DNA of 10,242 bases, taken from NCBI GenBank assembly GCA_016201575.1, contig JACQCN010000039.1:1-10242 (forward strand), written 5' to 3'. Source of the DNA: Candidatus Rokuibacteriota bacterium. GTDB lineage: Bacteria > Methylomirabilota > Methylomirabilia > Rokubacteriales > CSP1-6. This document shows, in pieces, positions 1 to 6,580 of this stretch; position 1 is the stretch's first letter; each line of letters opens with the position of its first letter. The notes under the pieces are model-generated. The model was not told where the DNA came from, ran no database searches, and was given only the letters and a program-made list of their open reading frames with translations. A program made the translations under genes and the position numbers.

Positions 1-1155
1 AGCGCGAGGTCGATCATCGCCTCGACCGGGTCCACGCCCCGCTCGCGCGCCACCTCCGCCACCGAGCGGTGCGGCCCCTCCACCGCGTCCATGACGAAGA
101 TCCACTCGTACGCGGCCGGCCGCGGCTCCGCCCCGATCGCGCGCCGCTCGTCGCGCTCGCGCGCGGCCTCGACCAGGCGGCGGCGCAGCTCCGGATCGCG
201 CAGCCGGTGCTGCTGCTCGGCGAGCGGCCGCGCCCGCAGCTCCTTCCATACGGGGAGCCGGTCGAACGGCAGGTTGGTCCAGAACGAGAGCAGCACGGCC
301 AGCGCGCGGCTGTGCACCTGGGCGAACATGCGGCCGCCCGCGGCGGCGGTCTCCTCGAGCAGGTCGAGGTAGGTGCGCCAGACCTCGGGCGCCTCCCGCC
401 GGCTGAACAGGCCCCAGGTCACGGGCCGGCCGGTCTCGACGGCCAGATCGCGCAGCCGCACGTGGTACTCGCGCAGGCCCTGGGTATCGGCGGCGGTGCG
501 GCCCACCGCCTCGCCGGCCAGCTCGAAGATGCCGCCGTTCATGTCGCCCATCACGCCGACCAACCGCCGCACCTCCTCCCACGCGGCGACCCGGCTCGCA
601 ACGGGGCGGCGATCGGGGGTCTCGTGACTCGGCGAGCGCGAGGTCGTGAAGCCGACGGCGCCGGCGCGGATGGCGTCGCGCAGCTCGCGCTCCATCGCCC
701 GCAGGTCGTCCTCGCCGGCCGGCTCCTCGAACGCCCGTTCGCCCATGACGTAGGTGCGCAGGGCCGAGTGACCGATGTAGCCCGCGTAGTTGATGCCCTT
801 GGGCAGGGACTCCACCCGGTCGAGAAACTCCGGGAACGTGGTCCACGTCCAGTCGATGCCCGCGTCCATCGCCTCGGCCGCGATGTCCTCGGCACGCTCC
901 AGGTTGCGGATGACGAGGTGCTTGTCGGCCGCGCCGCAGGGGGCGAGCGTGAATCCGCAGTTGCCCATCACGACCGTGGTCACGCCGTGCCAGCATGAGC
1001 AGGTACCGAGCGGATCCCAGAAGACCCCGCGCGCGCTCGCGGATGCGGCCGATCGCGGCGATGCGGCCGTGCCGGACCCCGACGTCGGCCCGGTACCGGG
1101 GCATGCCGGATCCGTCGATCACCATGCCGTCCTTGATCACCAGGTCATACGACAT
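1..1155 (-). pseudogene. N-acyl-D-amino-acid deacylase (D-aminoacylase family), frameshifted by an internal deletion and cut by the window edge
   Basis: This is an Amidohydrolase-3/COG3653-type deacylase, a family that hydrolyses N-acyl-D-amino acids with a metal-bound TIM barrel. The ATG at 1155 follows AAGGAG six bases away. Residues 1-43 are the usual N-terminal beta-sandwich start (MSYDLVIKDGMVIDGSG, then GRIAAIGRIRERAR). The reading frame then shifts by one base near 1026. From 1025 to the window edge a second frame gives 341 residues without a stop: VFWDPLGTCSCWHGVTTVV, the GNCG motif whose Cys is a metal ligand in D-aminoacylase, GAVGFTTSRSPSH and QVHSR. The segment expected between the pieces, ending in the metal-binding HTHMDA motif, is missing (about 23 residues, inferred from family pattern). 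The enzyme cannot be made intact as written. The full family length is about 550 residues, so the C-terminus lies outside. Family call is firm; whether the lesion is biological or an assembly error is open. Confidence 0.82.
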
Positions 1156-1206
1156 CGTCCGCTCCTTCCCGTCGGGTCGAGGGGCCGCGCGCGCTGAAGT
1201 CAACGT

Positions 1207-1212
1207 ATCGTA
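1207..1212 (-). promoter_or_regulatory. Possible -10 box upstream of the deacylase gene
   Basis: On the minus strand the sequence reads TACGAT, inside an AT-richer island (GGTACGATACGTTGAC) in an otherwise GC-rich 114-bp gap between the isomerase stop and the deacylase start. No convincing -35 box is visible. The gap suggests that the deacylase may have its own promoter rather than depend only on read-through from the genes upstream. Confidence 0.3.
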
Positions 1213-1269
1213 CCCCACTTCCCGACATACTGCCCACGCGCGCCGGTCGGGGCCGTCCCGCGGAGGGAC

Positions 1270-2115
1270 TCATCCCGCCAGGCACGCCCGCATGAAGGCC
1301 ACGTCCTCGGCCAGGCGGTCGTCGATGTCGCGGGAGGCCGTCGCCTCCTGGGTGAGGTCCTCGCCGACGTAGCCGCGGGAGCGCATCGGCACCTTGTAGA
1401 AGTTCTCGAACGAGATCCAGCCGTCGTAGCCGACCTTCTTCAGGACCCTCGCGACCTCCCGCCAGTCCACCTGCCCCCGGTCCATCGCCTCGAACCGCCA
1501 CCGCCAGACGCCGTTCTCCCGGACCCAGGACACGTTCTTGGCGTGGACGTAGTCGAGGTACGGGCCGATCAGCTCGAGCCCGAGCTGCCACGCTTCGTGG
1601 CCCTCGATGACGAGGTTGGCGGGGTCGTAGTTGATCCCGACGTGCGCCGGATCAAAGTGCTGCACGAGCCGGTAGGCCAGGCTCGCGCTGGGAGCGACGG
1701 TGCCGAAGTGCGTCTCGATGACCGGCTTCACCCGGTACGGCGCGACCGCCTCGATCACCTTCCCGAGCCGGTCCACGGTCTCGTCGTGGAGATCGCGGTA
1801 GCTCCGCGTGCCGTCGTAGAGCACCGCCCCGGGCCGGTAGCGGGGGCACTCCATGACGGCGCACGCCTCCGCGATCCGCTCCTGGAGCCCGACGTCCGCG
1901 AGGGGCGCGTAGCCCATCAGGCAGGAGACGTCCAGCCCGTGGTCGCGCACGAGCCGCCGGATGTCCGACGCCTTCTCGCGAAGCTCGGACGGCTTGACGT
2001 GATACTCCTCGTGCAGCCGCCACTCCACGCCGTCGTAGCCGTGGCGCCGCAGCGCGGCGACCACCTGCTCCCGCGTCAGCTCCGGCAGGACGGCGGTTTG
2101 CACGCTGAACTTCAC
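1270..2115 (-). CDS. Sugar phosphate isomerase/epimerase-like TIM-barrel protein
   Basis: A 281-residue, apparently complete member of the xylose isomerase-like TIM barrel superfamily (AP endonuclease family 2 fold), cytosolic, with no signal peptide. Family members isomerise or epimerise keto-sugars or inositol derivatives using a divalent metal. Likely metal and catalytic residues are visible at the expected strand ends: Glu31 (GVEWR), Glu134 and His136 (KPVIETHFGT), Asp164 (GINYDPANL), His191 (YVHAKNV) and Glu237 (ISFENF). The start is GTG at 2115, chosen because GGAGGGAGG lies four bases before it and MKFSVQTAVLPELT is a typical first beta strand. It lies 40 nt after the alpha/beta hydrolase stop, so it is probably co-transcribed. 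The actual substrate cannot be read from the sequence. Confidence 0.85.
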   Translation of the reverse strand: MKFSVQTAVLPELTREQVVAALRRHGYDGVEWRLHEEYHVKPSELREKASDIRRLVRDHGLDVSCLMGYAPLADVGLQERIAEACAVMECPRYRPGAVLYDGTRSYRDLHDETVDRLGKVIEAVAPYRVKPVIETHFGTVAPSASLAYRLVQHFDPAHVGINYDPANLVIEGHEAWQLGLELIGPYLDYVHAKNVSWVRENGVWRWRFEAMDRGQVDWREVARVLKKVGYDGWISFENFYKVPMRSRGYVGEDLTQEATASRDIDDRLAEDVAFMRACLAG

Positions 2116-2155
2116 GGGGCCTCCCTCCGCTGGCGGCGACGCCGCCGATCGCCGA

Positions 2156-3047
2156 TCAGACGCCGCCGTCCAGCGCGTCTTCCAGGAACTCGATCGCGCG
2201 CGCCTCCGCCCAGAAGGACGGGCGCCAGGGCGGACCCGCGATGAATCCGACGTGGCCGCCGCCGTCCGTCACCTCCGCGGCGAGCCACTTCGATCCCAGC
2301 GCCTCCAGGTCGGGCAGCGAGGCGGGCGGCACGAAGGGATCGTCGCGCGCGCTGATCAGGAGCGTGGGCCGGCGGATCCGCGCCAGGTACGGGCCCGAGC
2401 TCGAGCGCGTCCAGTAGTCGATCTCGTCGGCGAAGCCGCCGAGCGGCGCCGTCACCACGCGGTCGTACTCGGCGAAGGTCCGCGCCCGCCGGGCGCGCGC
2501 GACGTCCACGAAGCCCGGATAGATCCGCGCCTTGGCCGCCACCTTGGCGCGCATCGACGTGAGGAAGTTCGCGGTGTAGACGGCGCGGTTGAACCCGCGG
2601 TCCATCACCCGCGTGCAGGCGACGAGGTCGCACCGCGCCCAGGCGCACCTCGGGCTCGCGCGCGATCAGGGTGCGGACGAGCCAGTCGAGGTCCCCGGTC
2701 TCGCCGGAATGGTAGAAGCGCGGCCGGCGGTTCAGCTCCCCGCTGCACGAGCGGAAGTTGAGCGCGACGGCGCGCCAGCCGCGCGCCCGGCACTCGTGCA
2801 GGAGCCCCACGATGTAGTGCGAGCCCGAGGAGCCCTCGAGGCCGTGCAGCAGCAGGACGAGCGGGCGGCCGGGCGGGCGGTCCATCCAGTCGAGGTCCAC
2901 GAAGTCGCCGTCGGGCGTCGGGAGCCGCTCGCGCCGCGGCGGCAGCGTCCCGTTGCGGCGCAGGAGCGGCCCCCAGAGCGTCTGCAAGTGCCGGCTCCGG
3001 CACCACCAGGCGGGCTGGAAGCGGGGGGCACGAGCGTCCGCCGTCAC
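2156..3047 (-). pseudogene. YheT-like alpha/beta hydrolase with an internal frameshifting deletion
   Basis: Two adjoining frames together make a COG0429/YheT-type alpha/beta hydrolase, a family of predicted esterases normally about 320-340 aa. Residues 1-139 (GTG at 3047) carry the family N-terminus (FQPAWWCRSRHLQTLWGPL), the oxyanion region LLLHGLEGSS at 65-74 and ALNFRSCSGE. After GAV at 2631 the frame shifts by one base. The second piece (2629-2156, 157 aa) holds MDRGFNRAVYTANFL, the acid region LLISARDDPFVPP and the His region GGGHVGFI. The nucleophile elbow (Gly-x-Ser-x-Gly) and about 31 residues expected between them are absent, so no catalytic serine can be made. The gene follows the selenoprotein by 19 nt and has a poor ribosome site, suggesting coupled translation. 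Family assignment is strong; the cause of the lesion is unknown. Confidence 0.83.
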
Positions 3048-3066
3048 ACCGCGGGCCCCGGGAAGA

Positions 3067-3606
3067 CTACTCCTGGCCCTGCAGCAGGAGCTTCACGACC
3101 TGCGGCGCGAGCTCCCGCGCCCGCTGGTCGAGCTGGGCCTCGGTCAGGTTGGCGATGGGATGCGGCATCACGAGGAACTTGTAGTACGGCTGGCCCCACT
3201 GCTCGGCCATGGCGCGGCCGGTCACCTCGAACACGTCGGTGACGATCGAGGCCGAGGGGACGCCGACCTTCTCCAGCAGGATTCCGTCGAGCACACTGCC
3301 CGACGAGCAGGACCCTCAGTCGCCGATGCCGGCGACCATGACGTCGCAGGCCTGCCGGAGCTCGTCGATGATCTCCTGGTGCGCGGGCACGCTGGAGTTG
3401 TGCTTGCGGTAGAGCTTCACCTCGGCGGCGCCGTACTCGCCCGTGAGGATCTCGCCGATCTTCAGGAGCAGACGGTCGGAGTTGAACTTGGTGTTCTCGA
3501 TCAGGCCGATCCGCTTGCCGGCGAGGGAGTCGGGCCGCGGCGCGTAGGCGATGGCGGGCGCCGCCGTCGCCTCGACGGTCGGGTCCAGGATCTCCAGTCT
3601 GGTCAT
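3067..3606 (-). CDS. UGSC-family selenoprotein, with TGA at codon 97 read as selenocysteine
   Basis: Read straight through an in-frame TGA at 3318-3316, the gene encodes 179 residues ending at a TAG at 3069-3067. The sequence around the codon is AGIGD-Sec-GSCSSGSVLDGILLE. This matches the UGSC motif family of bacterial (seleno)proteins, in which Sec/Cys-Gly-Ser-Cys is the probable redox pair (Sec97, Cys100). Residues about 28-96 have an alternating beta/alpha pattern (GKRIGLIENTKFNSDRLLLK, then DVMVAGIG), and the Sec follows a predicted beta strand. The downstream part (EKVGVPSASIVTDVFEVTG, then YYKFLVMPHPIANLT) continues with normal codon usage, so the TGA is not a true end. A SECIS-like hairpin lies at 3284-3306. 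There is no signal peptide, so it is likely cytosolic. Its ATG overlaps the stop of the upstream gene (TGATG). The reaction is unknown; a thiol/selenol redox or reductase-type role is inferred. Conventional annotation would split it into a 96-aa and a 75-aa fragment. Confidence 0.85.
3284..3306 (-). promoter_or_regulatory. Candidate bacterial SECIS hairpin
   Basis: Directly downstream of the TGA at 3318-3316, the transcript can fold 5'-UCGUCGGGC / AGUGU / GCUCGACGG-3': nine consecutive pairs, two of them G-U, with a five-base loop. Eighteen bases separate the UGA from the loop. Bacterial SECIS elements lie inside the coding region just after UGA, with a short apical loop bearing a G in its first two positions, and SelB binds them. 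Here G is the second loop base. Both the position and the loop fit. The hairpin also encodes SSGSVLDG, so part of the pairing could be coincidental in GC-rich DNA. Confidence 0.65.
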
Positions 3607-4646
3607 CAGGGCCTCCTGATCTCCTTGGTCACGCTCTGCGAGGCGCGCTTGCTGCCCCATCCCGGGATATAGGCCGAGAAAGCGCCGGCGCGCCCGCCGG
3701 CGGCGACGACGAGGATGTCGTCGGGCGATTCCACGAGGGGGCGCATCCGGGTCTCGTCGCCGGGCTGGAGGGCGCCGGCCATGCGCTGCGTGCGCTTGAG
3801 GTGCGCGTGCGAGTTGTGGGTGTGCTCGAAGAGGAACTTGCGGATGTCCGCCTTCTGCCCGCCGTCGTTGGCGATGGTCCGCGTGTGCTCCCCGGCGAGG
3901 ATCACCGCGTACTGGGGCTGGCCCATCACGTTGCCGGAGATGCGCATGTCGTCGGCCAGCGTCGTCAGCACGCCTTCGGCGGTGCTGGAGAGCTGGTTGT
4001 AGAACTGGTGCGGGGCCTCGGCGGCGAGGACCGTGACGGTGCTCTGCGTGGCCGCGTAGCCCCGCTCGACGTGCAGCGGCGTCCAGGGGCTGTCCGGCTC
4101 GTTCTCGGCGATGACGTAGGCGAGCTTGCCGGGATGGCCGAGGGTGCCGCGGTCGAGCGTGCCCGGTCGCGAGCCGCAGACGTTCCGCATGATCAGGCGG
4201 AGGGCGCGGCCGATGGTGAGGTTGGCGCGCCAGCCGGGGCCGAAGAGGTTGTCGCCCGAGTTGATGTCGAGCTCCCGGGCGATCGGGCCGTTGACGATCG
4301 TCAGCACGCCCGCCCCTGCCGTCGACGTGCCGGGCCCGTGGTAGGCCCACTTCGGGTCGCCGATGGCCTCGACGGCGGCCACCACCACCGGGAAGTACTC
4401 CGGCTTGCAGCCGGCCAGCACCGCGTTGATCGCGGCCTTCTCCGCCGTCACCGGGACGTTGCGGTGGGCGATGTAGGCGATCTGACGGTCGGGCGGAAGG
4501 CCGGCCGCGTCGAGCGTGGCGCGGACCCGCGCCTCGGTCGGCGGGACGACGGGGAGGCCGTCGCTCCAGCCCTTGTCGAAGCACAGCTCGATGGCGTCGG
4601 CGAGATCGGAGACGGGGTAGCGTCGGGACGTGAGCGTTGCGGTCAT
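3606..4646 (-). CDS. Conserved-looking protein of unknown function, probable partner of the UGSC selenoprotein
   Basis: A 346-residue protein that I do not recognise as a named enzyme. The start at 4646 has AGGAGG five bases upstream. Visible landmarks are an N-terminal helix ending in GWSDGLPVVPPTEARV (26-41), a motif around Cys80 (AVLAGCKPEYFPVVV), a Gly/Thr-rich stretch HGPGTSTAGAGVLTIVNGP (103-121), GDNLFGPGWRANLTIGRALR (131-150), a third Cys in RNVCGSRPG (Cys157; the other is Cys22) and a His-rich segment FEHTHNSHAHLKR (273-285). It has no signal peptide and no clear membrane segments, so it is probably cytosolic. Its TGA stop shares a base with the ATG of the selenoprotein, which implies translational coupling and near-equal expression, as for subunits of one complex. 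Cys80 and Cys157 are candidates for exchange with Sec97/Cys100 of the partner, but this is inference. Confidence 0.75.
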   Translation of the reverse strand: MTATLTSRRYPVSDLADAIELCFDKGWSDGLPVVPPTEARVRATLDAAGLPPDRQIAYIAHRNVPVTAEKAAINAVLAGCKPEYFPVVVAAVEAIGDPKWAYHGPGTSTAGAGVLTIVNGPIARELDINSGDNLFGPGWRANLTIGRALRLIMRNVCGSRPGTLDRGTLGHPGKLAYVIAENEPDSPWTPLHVERGYAATQSTVTVLAAEAPHQFYNQLSSTAEGVLTTLADDMRISGNVMGQPQYAVILAGEHTRTIANDGGQKADIRKFLFEHTHNSHAHLKRTQRMAGALQPGDETRMRPLVESPDDILVVAAGGRAGAFSAYIPGWGSKRASQSVTKEIRRP

Positions 4647-4670
4647 ACCGGCCTCCTGGGTGCCATCACC

Positions 4671-4676
4671 CTATCA
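4671..4676 (-). promoter_or_regulatory. Possible -10 box for the selenoprotein operon
   Basis: On the minus strand a short AT-rich island reads GGCAATGATAGGGTGATGG, 25-35 bases upstream of the ATG at 4646. TGATAG or an offset of it could serve as a -10 box. No -35 box is evident. It is the only AT-rich spot in this part of the divergent region, which is the main reason for proposing it. Confidence 0.25.
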
Positions 4677-4701
4677 TTGCCCGGCGCCCCGCCGCAACCG
4701 T

Positions 4702-4720
4702 GGCCGCGCCATGCGCGGCC
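4702..4720. repeat. Perfect 8-bp inverted repeat in the divergent intergenic region
   Basis: GGCCGCGC and GCGCGGCC flank a CAT spacer between the two divergent operons. It has no T-run, so it is not a standard terminator. It could be a protein-binding palindrome or simply a product of high GC. The rest of 4647-4902 holds only the two weak promoter candidates, a coding-like stretch at about 4782-4900 and the ribosome site of the next gene. Confidence 0.3.
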
Positions 4721-4784
4721 CGGGGACTCCAACTCGCGCCCCCCGGGCCGCGCGTCTCGCCCGCTCGTCTCGCCACCCGACATG

Positions 4785-4790
4785 TATGAT
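4785..4790 (+). promoter_or_regulatory. Possible -10 box of the amidase operon
   Basis: TATGAT within ACATGTATGATGACG matches five of six -10 consensus bases. No good -35 box lies 16-18 bases upstream. Transcription from here would give a leader of about 105 bases before the ATG at 4903. Confidence 0.35.
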
Positions 4791-4902
4791 GACGCCGGCG
4801 CTGCTCCGCGCACTCATGGCCTCGACGCCGCGCGCGAGTTCGCCCAGCGCGCCTACAAGATGCTGAAGGGCGGGCGGGACACCCCGCCGGAAGGAGCGAG
4901 CC

Positions 4903-5106
4903 ATGGTCAAGAAAGAGGAGATGGTCACTCGAGAGACCGTCGACCGCCTGTGCGTGCTGGCCGACCTGCCGCTGGCCGCCAACCGCCGCGACAAGCTGGT
5001 GGCGCCGCTGGCCGGCCTCGTCGCCGCCGCCAACGAGCTGAGCCGGAAGATGGCGGAGGGCGGCCGCCGCGGCGTGCTGCCGATCACCCGGTTCCCCGAG
5101 CGATAG
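4903..5106 (+). CDS. Small GatC/AtzG-like amidase-associated protein
   Basis: A 67-residue protein with AAGGAG seven bases before its ATG. The body, ETVDRLCVLADLPL, then RDKLVAPLAGLVAAANELSR, has the helix-turn-helix pattern of GatC-type subunits (a short helix with a leucine-rich face, an acidic/basic turn, then a long helix), and it ends in a Pro-containing tail (VLPITRFPER). GatC stabilises GatA in the tRNA amidotransferase, and AtzG does the same for the amidase AtzE. Here the amidase gene starts nine bases after the stop and no gatB is present, so a dedicated amidase partner like AtzG is more likely than a tRNA-dependent amidotransferase subunit. It is shorter than GatC (about 95 aa). 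Similarity is judged by eye. Confidence 0.65.
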   Translation: MVKKEEMVTRETVDRLCVLADLPLAANRRDKLVAPLAGLVAAANELSRKMAEGGRRGVLPITRFPER

Positions 5107-5115
5107 GAGGACGCC

Positions 5116-6531
5116 ATGGCGCCCGCGGATCTGCTCACCCTCACGATCGCGCAGGCTGCGCCGAAGCTCGAGCGGCGCGAGCTGTCCCCGGTGGAGCTGA
5201 CCGAGGCGATGCTGGCGCGCATCGCGACCGTCAACAAGCAGCTCAACGCCTACATCACGGTCTGCGACCAGCAGGCGCGCGAGGCGGCCCAGGCCGTCGA
5301 GCGCCTGATCCGGGCCGGCTACTACCTCGGGCCGCTGCACGGCATCCCCATCGCCCTCAAGGACAACATCTACACGCACGGCGTCCGCACCACCGCCGGC
5401 GCGAAGATCCTCGCGGACTTCGTGCCCGACGAGGACGCCACCGTGACCGCGCGCCTCAAGCGCGCCGGCGCCATCATCGTCGGCAAGACGAACATGCACG
5501 AGTTCGCCTGGGGCGGGACGACCGACAACCCCCACTACGGCACCTGCCGCAACCCCTGGAACCCCGAGCGCTTCCCGGCGGGCTCGAGCGGCGGCTCCGG
5601 CGCGGCGGTGGCGGCTCGCACCTGCCTCGGGGCCCTCGGCACCGACACCGGCGGGTCGATCCGCCTTCCCTCCGCCGTCAACGGGATCGTCGGGATCCGC
5701 CCGACCATCGGCCGCGTGAGCAACTACAACGTCGTGCCGCTGGCCTGGACCATGGACACGGTCTCGCCGATGACGCGGACGGTGGAGGACTGTCTCACGA
5801 TGTTCGAGGTCGTCGCGGGCCACGACCCGCTCGACGCGCACTCGGCCCAGGTGCCGGTCGCGGACTATCGGGCCGAGCTGGGGCGCGGGATGCGCGGGCT
5901 CCGCATCGGCCTGATCCGCGACTACTCGCTCACCCACGTCCAGAAGGCCGTGGGCGACGCCGTCCGGAGCGCGCTCAAGGCGATGGAGCGGCTGGGCGCC
6001 CAGGTCGAGGAGATCGCCATGCCCTCGATCCACGGCAACATCTCCGCCCAGCTCACGATCGAGTCGTGCGAGCCGAGCACGTACCACCAGGAGTGGCTGC
6101 GCGCGCGCCCGCAGGACTACGGCGAGGACGTGCGCACGCTGCTGGAGATGGGCGAGATGTACCTGGCCACCCATTACCTCCAGGCCCAGCGCTACCGGAG
6201 CGTGCTGCGGAAGGAATTCCTGGCCGGGTTCAAGCAGGTCGACGTCTTCGTCACCCCGACCCTGCCGTTCACGGCGACGCCGTGCGGGGCCACCGAGGTC
6301 GTGATCGAGAACGACCGGAAGGAGGACATGCTCTCCGCCATCATGCAGTTCACCGGCGTGCCGAGCCTGGCCGGGCTGCCGGCGCTGTCGCTGCCCGTCG
6401 GCTTCGATCCCGACGGGATGCCGGTCGGCATGCAGATCATCGGGCGCCCGTTCGACGAGGGGACGCTGTTCCGCATCGGCCACACCTACCAGGGCGAAAC
6501 CGACTGGCACACGCGCGCGCCGAAGCTGTAA
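5116..6531 (+). CDS. Amidase signature family hydrolase (GatA/AtzE-like)
   Basis: A 471-residue, apparently full-length amidase that hydrolyses C-N amide bonds with a Ser-cisSer-Lys triad. Lys82 lies in GIPIALKDNIYTHG, Ser157 in PAGSSGGSGAAVA and Ser181 in GTDTGGSIRLPSAVNG. The spacings between the three (75 and 24 residues) are those of GatA. The start has AGGAGG five bases upstream. The C-terminal half carries VDVFVTPTLPFTATPCG and the family end motif LPVGFDPDGMPVGMQIIGRPFD in shorter form. There is no signal peptide, so it is cytosolic. With the small GatC/AtzG-like protein just upstream it probably forms a two-subunit amidase acting on a small amide; the substrate is not evident. The many GatA paralogues make a true tRNA amidotransferase role unlikely without gatB nearby. 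A hairpin follows the stop. Confidence 0.9.
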   Translation: MAPADLLTLTIAQAAPKLERRELSPVELTEAMLARIATVNKQLNAYITVCDQQAREAAQAVERLIRAGYYLGPLHGIPIALKDNIYTHGVRTTAGAKILADFVPDEDATVTARLKRAGAIIVGKTNMHEFAWGGTTDNPHYGTCRNPWNPERFPAGSSGGSGAAVAARTCLGALGTDTGGSIRLPSAVNGIVGIRPTIGRVSNYNVVPLAWTMDTVSPMTRTVEDCLTMFEVVAGHDPLDAHSAQVPVADYRAELGRGMRGLRIGLIRDYSLTHVQKAVGDAVRSALKAMERLGAQVEEIAMPSIHGNISAQLTIESCEPSTYHQEWLRARPQDYGEDVRTLLEMGEMYLATHYLQAQRYRSVLRKEFLAGFKQVDVFVTPTLPFTATPCGATEVVIENDRKEDMLSAIMQFTGVPSLAGLPALSLPVGFDPDGMPVGMQIIGRPFDEGTLFRIGHTYQGETDWHTRAPKL

Positions 6532-6543
6532 TTCTCGGAGGGG

Positions 6544-6577
6544 GCTTCGTTGCGCCGGCAAAGCCGGCGCTCGAAGC
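6544..6577. terminator. Hairpin between convergent genes, probable bidirectional terminator
   Basis: The inner stem GCGCCGGC / GCCGGCGC (6552-6559 with 6563-6570) closes an AAA loop. An outer stem GCTTCG / CGAAGC (6544-6549 with 6572-6577) is joined through a small internal loop. It lies 13 bases after the amidase stop and just beyond the end of the leftward gene, where a shared terminator would be expected. It lacks a T-run in either direction, so it is not a classic intrinsic terminator. Confidence 0.6.
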
Positions 6578-6580
6578 GCG

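Noticed and set aside
69..998. A 309-codon open frame on the plus strand
   Set aside because: It is antisense to the deacylase, whose family motifs are clear on the minus strand.
2132..2146. Palindrome GGCGGCGACGCCGCC between the alpha/beta hydrolase and isomerase genes as a terminator
   Set aside because: It has no T-run, lies inside an apparent operon just before a strong ribosome site, and such short GC palindromes are frequent by chance at this base composition.
3316..3318. TGA as a real stop or nonsense mutation
   Set aside because: The sequence after it is conserved-looking and in frame, the UGSC motif is a known selenoprotein signature, and a SECIS-like hairpin follows at the correct distance.
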